DNA of 26,815 nt from a virus: the IMG/VR virus record IMGVR_UViG_3300043449_000873, positions 1-26,815 of that record, one strand, 5' to 3'. Numbering within the stretch: position 1 is the stretch's first letter; each line of letters opens with the position of its first letter. A program made the position numbers and the translations under genes. The notes below the pieces were generated by a model. The model was given only the letters and a program-made list of their open reading frames with translations, searched no databases and was not told the origin of the DNA. This document shows positions 7,388 through 14,117 of this stretch, one piece after another.

Positions 7388-8926
7388 TCATTTCAGTTGA
7401 TAAATTAATGCGTCTTTAGGGAACGTGTAAGAACCATTAACTATTTTAAATTTACTATTATCAAAAATTAATACTCCTTTACCTTTTCTAGCAAATATTA
7501 ACCAATCAGTTGTATATTTTTTAACTTGACCAGTATTCAAAACCGTAATCTCATTATTTTCCTCAACAATATTACCGTAAGGTTTTATTTGACATGTTTT
7601 AGTTTGACCATTTAAAATCACTTTACAGTCAATTCCTTGAATCATGTCTTCTTTATTCCCTAATTCCCCAATCTGTTCAACGTTATCGTCACCAAATTCT
7701 TTATTAAGGACCTCAACTGCATAATCTTCAGTTTTCCCACCCATCGTGTGTGTTGAACCTAAAGTCATCATTATATTTTTAAAAGTTTCTGAATTGGTAT
7801 TAAAAATTCTTGTTTTATATTGGTCTATAATTGATATTAATTTTTTAGTGTTACTTATTTGAACAAACGGAGGTAACCCAACCATTTTTAATTCAGGTTG
7901 ATTTGACGCTTTTAAAACTTTATTAACATCTCGTAATAAAATACAAAAACAACTATAATTAGTATTTAATTTATTTATCACTGACCTACCATCACTTTCT
8001 AAATCATAAATTCCTGACATAGAACCTTCGGAGTACTTATCTTTATCATAAAAATTATTGGGAAATACTTTTTTTAATATATCATCAATACCATACCTAA
8101 ACATGTTTTTAACTTTTGGGTTGACGTTGAATATGAATCTTATTGCCTCATTCATTTCACGGCTACACTTTTCACCAACACTTTCGGTAAGAATTTTTTT
8201 AACCATTAAACTTTCATTTAATTTTGTTTTGTCTTTTAATAAAAATAATTTATTAACAAACTCCCAATTAACAACATCCCAAAAATTATTGATATATTCG
8301 TCTTTTTTATTTCTATATTTTAAGTAATATGAGTGTTCCCACAAATCCAAACCTAAAATTGGGTATCCACCATCTTTTACAATATTCATTAATGGATTAT
8401 CTTGGTTTGGGGTTGTTGTAATTTTTAAAGTATTTTTTTTAGTCAAAACTAACCAAGCCCATCCTGACCCAAATCTATCTTTTGCGGACTCCTCAAACTT
8501 TGTTTTAAAATTTTTAAAACTACCGAAACTTTTATTAATTTGTTTTAATAATTCACCTGAAGGTTTTTGTTTTTTAGGTGAGAGCATTTTCCAAAATAAA
8601 GCATGATTAAATGCACCCCCAGCATTATTTCTAACAGTTTTGTCAAATTTACTAATAGATTTAATAATTTCTTCAAGTTCTAAATCACCACCTTTTCTTT
8701 TGGATAACGCGTTATTTAATTTATCAACGTATCCTTTATAATGTTTGTTGTAGTGGTACGTCATAGTTTCAGCATCTATAAATTGTTTTAATGCTGAGTA
8801 AGAATAAGGTAATTTTTCTATACCTATTTTTTTCATTTCAAGAAGAAAAAGATTTTCATTTTCTCTTTCTTCATGTAAGATTAACGATTCATTTATTAAG
8901 TTAATCTTATCTTGTATTTTTTTCAT
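7388..8926 (-). CDS. Mn-type superoxide dismutase fused to a PD-(D/E)XK nuclease-like domain, with prohead-protease-like sites
   Basis: 512 residues. Residues ~38-230 are a complete Fe/Mn superoxide dismutase with all four metal ligands: H58 (YHYNKH), H108 (FNHALFW), D194 and H198 (GLDLWEHSYY). AGG at 102-104 before the second His, and Q175 in NQDNPL, fit the Mn-type rather than the Fe-type. The C-terminal half (~250-512) is unrelated to SOD and ends in a nuclease-like core: E400, GID (431-433) and QIK (446-448). The same C-terminal half occurs in the zinc-ribbon protein at 11303-12790. Sites of the form (L/I)xE-S occur at residues 11-14, 236-239 and 246-249, at the N-terminus and at the domain junction. 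I infer a packaged, processed cargo protein. SOD call strong, nuclease call tentative. Confidence 0.85.
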   Translation of the reverse strand: MKKIQDKINLINESLILHEERENENLFLLEMKKIGIEKLPYSYSALKQFIDAETMTYHYNKHYKGYVDKLNNALSKRKGGDLELEEIIKSISKFDKTVRNNAGGAFNHALFWKMLSPKKQKPSGELLKQINKSFGSFKNFKTKFEESAKDRFGSGWAWLVLTKKNTLKITTTPNQDNPLMNIVKDGGYPILGLDLWEHSYYLKYRNKKDEYINNFWDVVNWEFVNKLFLLKDKTKLNESLMVKKILTESVGEKCSREMNEAIRFIFNVNPKVKNMFRYGIDDILKKVFPNNFYDKDKYSEGSMSGIYDLESDGRSVINKLNTNYSCFCILLRDVNKVLKASNQPELKMVGLPPFVQISNTKKLISIIDQYKTRIFNTNSETFKNIMMTLGSTHTMGGKTEDYAVEVLNKEFGDDNVEQIGELGNKEDMIQGIDCKVILNGQTKTCQIKPYGNIVEENNEITVLNTGQVKKYTTDWLIFARKGKGVLIFDNSKFKIVNGSYTFPKDALIYQLK

Positions 8927-8947
8927 ATGGCTTATAATAATATACTA

Positions 8948-8954
8948 ATAAATA
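8948..8954 (-). promoter_or_regulatory. TATTTAT element before the SOD fusion gene
   Basis: Minus-strand TATTTAT, 21 bases before the ATG at 8926, in the 43-base gap after the helicase gene. Confidence 0.45.
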
Positions 8955-8969
8955 AGCCGATATTTTGAT

Positions 8970-10736
8970 TTATCTCAAAGAGTTAATTCTATTCATCATC
9001 TCTTCAACAATGTCAGTTTTATCTAAATTGTCTCCCATAACAGTTTCAAATATATTTTTCTTGTTTGCCAAAATGTCATAAATAACACCTTCGATAGTGT
9101 TTTCAAATATGGGGTAATATACTGACACGTTTGATTTTTGACCATATCGATACGCTCTATCCTCAGCTTGTGAGTGGTCAGAAGGTACAAAAGACAGGTC
9201 ATTCATAATTACCGCTTCACCAGCAGTTAATGTTAATCCGACCCCTGCGGCTTTAAGGTTCCCAACAAAAACTTTAATTTTTTCGTTCTCTTGGAATTGG
9301 TCTACGGCATATTGTCTTTGTGGTTTACTTGTACTACCATCTAACCTAACCGCTTGTTTACCAAAATGGTCTGCAATTTTATTAAGAGTATCTGTAAAAT
9401 TAGTAAAAATAATTACTTTTTTATCTTGGTCTATAATATTTTGTGCGAGTTCAATTGTATTTGAAATTTTCTCTTCTGCTATTACTTGTCTAACCTTCAT
9501 TAATTTTGAAAATTGGACTGTTAATGAATTTGATTCTTCTTTTTTGTTATCGTACCAATCATAATATTCACCCATTAAATTTTCATACATTTTAGATTTT
9601 AATCTAAGGTAGACAGGTGTAATAATTTTATCTGGTAAATCTAAAACATCGGTTTTTAATCTCCTCAAGACTTGTCTCGAAGTTCTATCTCTTAATTCTT
9701 CTAAATTTGATGCCCCTGAAACGTTCCATATTTTACGATTACCCGCTTTAAACTGATAACCTTGACAGTATCTGATAGCATAAGCCATCCAATTTTGTGC
9801 AACAGGACTTTCAATTAAACTAAGTAGATTAAAATAATTCATTGGTCTTGAAGTCATTGGAGTACCTGTGAGTAACCAAAGCCTTTCTGTTCTTTTACTA
9901 AAACTATTAACTAATTTAGTTCTTTGAGCCTGACCATTTTGTATATAATGTGCCTCATCAATAATAATTAAATCAGGGTTAAATTGGTATATTAAACTTT
10001 CCTCTTTGTTTTTACCTGTATCATAAAAGTTTTTTAATATATCATAATTAACAATTACAAAATCATGTTCTAATGAAAAATTTTTACCTTCGGCAATGTA
10101 AACACTTCTATTCGTGTAATTAGAAATTTCTCTTTGCCAATTTATTTTTAAAGATGCGGGACAAACTATTAATATTCTTTTAGCCCCTGTCTCTAACGCG
10201 GCGATTATGGTTGATGTTGTTTTACCTAAACCCATATCATCGGCTAAAATATATCTTTTTGAACCTGTTAAATTCTCAATAGCGATTATTTGGTGAGACA
10301 GTGGGGGTCTATGGGAATACTTTGAATAGTCAATATTAACTTTTTCTATTTTATGGGTTTTTAATAAAGCACCTTTTGGTAACCAAAACTCGTGTAAAGA
10401 TTCATTTTCAAAAAATTTACCCCATATATGATAAGATTTTTCTTTTTCTGCCAATAACTTCTCAACCCAAACTTGTTTAGGGATTGTCATAAATAATTTT
10501 TCGTCCGCAATTTTTTTAGCGAAATAAGGGTCCATATCGACCCACTTACGAGCAACTTTTGGTTTTACATCGTAATAATTTATTATATAATCAGATTGCG
10601 CTCTGGTCGGGTAAAATTTCTTATTACTTTCTTTTTTACTTTTGATGTATAAAATATAGTTATTTGCACCTGAATATGTGTCAAGGATATTCATTGCTTT
10701 AACTTCTATTAGGTTAGAACTATTTTCTACATTCAC
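8970..10736 (-). CDS. SNF2-family DNA helicase/translocase
   Basis: ATP-dependent translocase of helicase superfamily 2, SNF2 type. 588 residues with all motifs in order: Walker A DDMGLGKT (166-173), DEAH (260-263), TGTP (290-293), the C-lobe FTNFTDT strand (~444-450), LDGSTS (465-470), AGVGLTLT (497-504) and motif VI QAEDRAYRYGQ (523-533). The arginine-finger region is intact. About 140 N-terminal residues are not recognised; the architecture resembles small SMARCAL1-like or bacterial single-protein SNF2 enzymes. In T4 a different SF2 helicase, UvsW, remodels replication and recombination forks; a similar role here is inferred. It is the first gene of the leftward unit, read from a divergent promoter region. 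Confidence 0.93.
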   Translation of the reverse strand: MNVENSSNLIEVKAMNILDTYSGANNYILYIKSKKESNKKFYPTRAQSDYIINYYDVKPKVARKWVDMDPYFAKKIADEKLFMTIPKQVWVEKLLAEKEKSYHIWGKFFENESLHEFWLPKGALLKTHKIEKVNIDYSKYSHRPPLSHQIIAIENLTGSKRYILADDMGLGKTTSTIIAALETGAKRILIVCPASLKINWQREISNYTNRSVYIAEGKNFSLEHDFVIVNYDILKNFYDTGKNKEESLIYQFNPDLIIIDEAHYIQNGQAQRTKLVNSFSKRTERLWLLTGTPMTSRPMNYFNLLSLIESPVAQNWMAYAIRYCQGYQFKAGNRKIWNVSGASNLEELRDRTSRQVLRRLKTDVLDLPDKIITPVYLRLKSKMYENLMGEYYDWYDNKKEESNSLTVQFSKLMKVRQVIAEEKISNTIELAQNIIDQDKKVIIFTNFTDTLNKIADHFGKQAVRLDGSTSKPQRQYAVDQFQENEKIKVFVGNLKAAGVGLTLTAGEAVIMNDLSFVPSDHSQAEDRAYRYGQKSNVSVYYPIFENTIEGVIYDILANKKNIFETVMGDNLDKTDIVEEMMNRINSLR

Positions 10737-10765
10737 TATATCAATACTTATCTTTAATAAAAATA

Positions 10766-10772
10766 ATAAATA
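10766..10772 (-). promoter_or_regulatory. TATTTAT element before the SNF2 helicase gene
   Basis: Minus-strand TATTTAT, 29 bases before the ATG at 10736. Only six bases separate it from the plus-strand copy at 10779-10785, forming a divergent pair. Confidence 0.5.
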
Positions 10773-10778
10773 GTAATA

Positions 10779-10785
10779 TATTTAT
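10779..10785 (+). promoter_or_regulatory. TATTTAT element before the gp14-like gene
   Basis: TATTTAT five bases before the ATG at 10791. It is the right half of the divergent pair, and the very short spacing suggests a leaderless or nearly leaderless message. Confidence 0.5.
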
Positions 10786-10790
10786 CAATA

Positions 10791-11303
10791 ATGAATAATA
10801 AAGTACCAATTACAAGGGTCGGTAAATTTTTTGGTTCCGATGATTATAACCTTGATTTATCTATAGGTGAAGAATGGTTATATGGTGATATGAACTTTAC
10901 GTTAGTTCTTTATAGAATAGATAGAATTAAAACCAAAACTGATGATGTTTATGGTGAAACAGTGAAAGATGGGATTAAATTTTTACCTCCTGTTGAGTTT
11001 AAAGGTTACGTCCAAATAATGGCTCCTGAAAATAAAACCATAGGGACATCAAAAGTAAATCAATTTGAGCCTGGTAATATAAAAGTTTCAGTTTATATCA
11101 AACATTTAGAGGAATTAGGTGTGGACATTAACTATGGTGATTATATAGGATATTACGAAACTGAAGATAAAGTTAGGTACTATGTAGTTAATAATGATGG
11201 TAGAGTAGTATCCGACAATAAACATAATTATGCTGGGTACAAACCTTATTATAGAACAATTGGTGGTTCCGCAGTTACAGAAAATGAATTTAGAGGATTA
11301 TAA
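10791..11303 (+). CDS. Possible neck/head-tail connector protein (gp14-like position)
   Basis: 170 residues, beta-rich and acidic. Notable segments are YRIDRIKTKTDDVYGE, KFLPPVEFKGYVQIMAPENK, HLEELGVDINYGDYIGYYE and a C-terminal GYKPYYRTIGG. No signal peptide or membrane segment is visible. It opens the rightward neck-tail cluster that continues with a gp15-like tail terminator and the sheath, the position gp14 or a connector occupies in T4-type phages. It is shorter than T4 gp14 (256), and I see no decisive motif. Its TAA overlaps the ATG of the next gene by one base (TAATG), so the two are translationally coupled. Confidence 0.55.
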   Translation: MNNKVPITRVGKFFGSDDYNLDLSIGEEWLYGDMNFTLVLYRIDRIKTKTDDVYGETVKDGIKFLPPVEFKGYVQIMAPENKTIGTSKVNQFEPGNIKVSVYIKHLEELGVDINYGDYIGYYETEDKVRYYVVNNDGRVVSDNKHNYAGYKPYYRTIGGSAVTENEFRGL

Positions 11304-12790
11304 TGAAAATCATTTTAAGTGAAACTCAAATTATATCATTATTAGAGAAAATAAATTCTAATGAAGTTACTTGCGATAAATGTGGGTGGTCTTGGGATTT
11401 ATCTGACGGTGGTGATGACCCATATATTTGCCATAAATGTGGACATAGTAATTCTGAAGAAGATTATGTTGGTAAAAAAGTAATGGTTTATTACAATTTA
11501 CATAAACATACATTCTCAGTTACTTATAAATCAAAAGTTGTATTACACGCAGATTATGTTAAATTAAAAGATGTTGAGTTTAGGGTTAGAACTGGTGGTA
11601 AAGAAAAAGTTAGAAATGAAAAAAGAAAAAATGTTCACGCATTTGTAATAGGAAAATTAGTAGATTTTTGTGAACACCCATGTAAAGATTTACCAAAAGA
11701 AAGTTCTTCTAAAATAGTTACTTATGACCCTTATAAGTATGATACTTTTGTTTATAAAGATACTGAAGAACCTGTCCACACTGCTAAAGAGATTGATATG
11801 ATTAATCATAGAAACAAATTATTCGTAATTTCTGAAATTAAATCGTCTTTAAATGAAAGTGAGGAAGTTGATGGTCCACCAAATAAGTTTACATACACTA
11901 CAATAGGATTATTCCAAAAAGGTACAACTAAAAGATATTACTTTAATGACCCTAAACCTGTTGATGGTGAGGATATTCCTGACGGCATGATTGGTATTAA
12001 CGGTGCGTTAGGTAATTTTTTATTTACTAAGAATGATGTTGGGTTTGACTCAAAAAATAATAAATTATTTGTTAGCAAAGATATTTTAGATTCTAAATAT
12101 AATGGTATAAAAAGTAATAGTGACGCTGAAAAAATTGGTATCACACCTATTAAAATTAGAGAGGCGTTAAAAAAAGCGTTTCCTTCTAATTGGCATGAAG
12201 AAGATTCAATATTCACTGCGGGATTAAGAGACGTATATAGTATTGGTGAAAAAACAAATGATGGGGAAGAGACTTGGTCTATAATGAATTACTTCGATAC
12301 TAAACCTGAAATACATGCTCTACTTTATCTAAAATATATGGATGAAAAATCTAATGAGGAGATAGTTGAGTGGATGTCAAATCTTTTTAGAAATGATGAA
12401 GAATTTACAAAATTGTTAGTTAATAGACAATGGTCTTCAATAGAGAACGGTTTAAGACTTGAGAGAGACTCTGTTTCTAATTTTCTAAATAAAATATCAA
12501 AAGGAAACGTAGTATATTATCCTCACGGTTCTAAAATGGATAGATGGTCAGGAGTTGACGTTACAATTGAAGGGGTTAATTACCAAATTAAACCTTTAAA
12601 ATCTTATGAAGAAGAGAATGGTGTATTTACAGTCAATACTTATGGTATGAGAGATTATACATCAAAAACTAAATTAGATAAAATAGCTTTTGCAAATTCT
12701 AAAGAAGCGTTAGTTTTTGATAATAAAAATTACAACGTGGTTAGTCGTAACAAAGCAGTATTTAACCAAACTCCAAATATTATAAATTAA
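11303..12790 (+). CDS. Zinc-ribbon protein with PD-(D/E)XK nuclease-like C-terminus, with prohead-protease-like sites
   Basis: 495 residues. The N-terminus MKIILSE-T matches a (L/I)xE cleavage rule at residues 5-8. A four-Cys zinc ribbon follows (C24, C27, C43, C46; CDKCGWSW...CHKCGH). Next is a basic beta-rich module (~55-120) with NLHKHTFSV and RKNVHAFVIG. A second site, LNE-S, lies at 183-186, before the C-terminal half. That half matches the SOD fusion protein: LKKAFPSNWHEED (289-301) against LKKVFPNNFYDKD there, then E387, GVD (417-419), QIKP (428-431), an EEN/TVNT segment and LVFDN (470-474). The E...D...QxK spacing suggests a PD-(D/E)XK nuclease fold, unproven. It lies between the possible gp14-like and gp15-like genes, coupled to the former by a TAATG overlap with GAGG upstream. 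Confidence 0.8.
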   Translation: MKIILSETQIISLLEKINSNEVTCDKCGWSWDLSDGGDDPYICHKCGHSNSEEDYVGKKVMVYYNLHKHTFSVTYKSKVVLHADYVKLKDVEFRVRTGGKEKVRNEKRKNVHAFVIGKLVDFCEHPCKDLPKESSSKIVTYDPYKYDTFVYKDTEEPVHTAKEIDMINHRNKLFVISEIKSSLNESEEVDGPPNKFTYTTIGLFQKGTTKRYYFNDPKPVDGEDIPDGMIGINGALGNFLFTKNDVGFDSKNNKLFVSKDILDSKYNGIKSNSDAEKIGITPIKIREALKKAFPSNWHEEDSIFTAGLRDVYSIGEKTNDGEETWSIMNYFDTKPEIHALLYLKYMDEKSNEEIVEWMSNLFRNDEEFTKLLVNRQWSSIENGLRLERDSVSNFLNKISKGNVVYYPHGSKMDRWSGVDVTIEGVNYQIKPLKSYEEENGVFTVNTYGMRDYTSKTKLDKIAFANSKEALVFDNKNYNVVSRNKAVFNQTPNIIN

Positions 12791-12795
12791 GAAGA

Positions 12796-13833
12796 ATGGC
12801 TCTACCTAAAAAAATAAAAAAATATATTCCACTAACAGAATCTAAAACTTTGTTACCCAGAAGACATGAGTTATTAGATAAGATTAATAAAGATGGTACT
12901 TATTTACCGAAATCAATTTTACATGCGGATTTAGATAAAGGTTTTTTGGATTTTGTTAAAGACGAATTAAAATGTGTTGTTGAAGGTAGAACAATACCAA
13001 TGGTGGATATTTTAGTTACAACACAGAATTGGACTCAGTTTATTGAAACATGGGATTTTCAAAATATTGATAAAAATGCCGAACCACCATTTATAACGGT
13101 CATTAGAGTTCCTGAAGTTAAATTTGGTACTAATCCTGCGGTGTTATATAACATACCAAATAGACGACAATATTTTTATGCACAGGTCCCAACTTGGGAT
13201 GGACAAAGAGCAGGTATGGATATATACAAAATACCTCAACCTGTTCCTGTAGATATTACATATCAAGTTAAGATTGTGTGTAATAGAATGAGAGAATTAA
13301 ATCAATTCAATAAAATTGTAATTGAAAAGTTTGCATCCAAACAAGCTTACCAAGTAATTAAAGGTCATTACATACCAATAATAAATGGTAATATATCTGA
13401 CGAATCAGTAATGGATGTTGAAAAAAGAAAGTATTATATTCAAACTTATGAATTTACTATGTTAGGATTTCTTATGGATGAGGACGAATTTCAAGTATCC
13501 CCAGCAGTTACTAGATTATTACAAGTTGTTGAGGTTGACACTAAAACCTCAAGAAGACAGGTTAAAAAAATGCCTTCGATAGAGAAGGACCCCACAGAAA
13601 TTTTATTTGTAGTTGGTAATGACACAATTTCTCAAGTATTTGATTATGTTGCAGATATTAAGATAGTAGGAACTGAAAATATTGACGGATATGATGTGTT
13701 TATAAATAACGATTATTATGGTACTGATATAAGTACAATTCAGATAAACACAAATGATGTATTAAAGTTTACTATAACTAAGACAAATATTAACCAAGAA
13801 TCAAAAATATTATTATACGGAATTTTAATTTAA
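12796..13833 (+). CDS. Putative tail terminator/sheath-stabilising protein (T4 gp15-like)
   Basis: 345 residues, soluble. The core at ~150-250 has the gp15 pattern: PVDITYQVKIVCNRMRELNQF, a long helix, HYIPIINGN, then KRKYYIQTYEFTMLGFLMD. In T4, gp15 is a hexameric ring closing the top of the tube and sheath and joining tail to head. The C-terminal ~70 residues form an additional beta-rich module (KDPTEILFVVGNDTISQVF and onward). It lies five bases after the zinc-ribbon gene, and the sheath gene is the next rightward gene, as expected for a tail cluster. The N-terminus contains IPLTES, which also fits a (L/I)xE-S site, but a tail protein has no obvious reason to be cut there. Call based on pattern and synteny. 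Confidence 0.6.
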   Translation: MALPKKIKKYIPLTESKTLLPRRHELLDKINKDGTYLPKSILHADLDKGFLDFVKDELKCVVEGRTIPMVDILVTTQNWTQFIETWDFQNIDKNAEPPFITVIRVPEVKFGTNPAVLYNIPNRRQYFYAQVPTWDGQRAGMDIYKIPQPVPVDITYQVKIVCNRMRELNQFNKIVIEKFASKQAYQVIKGHYIPIINGNISDESVMDVEKRKYYIQTYEFTMLGFLMDEDEFQVSPAVTRLLQVVEVDTKTSRRQVKKMPSIEKDPTEILFVVGNDTISQVFDYVADIKIVGTENIDGYDVFINNDYYGTDISTIQINTNDVLKFTITKTNINQESKILLYGILI

Positions 13834-13994
13834 TTCTCACCGTATATATCCTTTTTTTCTTTACATTTTTCAATAATAAGTCTTTCTAAAAATCTATACA
13901 TCTTAACTCCATTTTTATCACAATATTTTTTTAATATGTCGTGAACCTCAACTGAAATCTTTAAATTCTTTATTTTTTTATCATTATTTGACAT
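13830..13994 (-). CDS. Small ribbon-helix-helix (CopG/Arc-like) transcription regulator
   Basis: 54 residues, MSNNDKKIKNLKIS...YGEN. The fold is readable: a short strand (KNLKISVE), helix 1 (VHDILKKYCDKNG), a turn, and helix 2 (VKMYRFLERLIIEKCKEKK). This is the ribbon-helix-helix layout, in which a dimer inserts its paired strands into the major groove. It lies antisense between the tail-terminator and sheath genes, and its stop overlaps the convergent gene's end by four bases. Directly before its ATG are an 18-base inverted repeat and an extra half-site, then a TATTTAT element, so autoregulation is likely. It may also influence the nearby sheath promoter. Strong for fold, inferred for function. 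Confidence 0.75.
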   Translation of the reverse strand: MSNNDKKIKNLKISVEVHDILKKYCDKNGVKMYRFLERLIIEKCKEKKDIYGEN

Positions 13995-14023
13995 GGTAGA
14001 AAAAAGGTAGAATTTATTCTACC
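13995..14023. promoter_or_regulatory. Operator-like inverted repeat at the start of the RHH regulator gene
   Basis: GGTAGAAT (14006-14013), two bases, ATTCTACC (14016-14023): perfect 8-base arms. A third half-site GGTAGAA (13995-14001) lies in direct repeat next to the RHH start codon. The cluster sits between the TATTTAT element and the ATG of the regulator, the place for an autoregulatory operator. Confidence 0.6.
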
Positions 14024-14029
14024 CAATTT

Positions 14030-14036
14030 ATAAATA
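14030..14036 (-). promoter_or_regulatory. TATTTAT element before the RHH regulator gene
   Basis: Minus-strand TATTTAT, 35 bases before the ATG at 13994 and upstream of the inverted repeat. The plus strand reads TATAAATA here (14029-14036), the T4 late promoter core, so either direction is possible. Confidence 0.45.
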
Positions 14037-14073
14037 GTTGCATCAAAGTAAAGTATTTTGGGTTTTTTGATAA

Positions 14074-14080
14074 TATTTAT
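14074..14080 (+). promoter_or_regulatory. TATTTAT element before the tail sheath gene
   Basis: TATTTAT, 37 bases before the ATG at 14118, the longest spacing seen. The rest of 14024-14117 is A/T-rich leader with no recognisable ribosome-binding site. Confidence 0.5.
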
Positions 14081-14117
14081 CTATAAAAATAAATTAACTA
14101 GATAAATTAAATTAATA

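Noticed and set aside
12796-12844. LTES near the N-terminus of the gp15-like protein as a further protease site
   Set aside because: It fits (L/I)xE-S (residues 13-16), but the protein looks like a tail terminator that is not packaged in the head, so it may be a chance match. Not counted in the cargo set.
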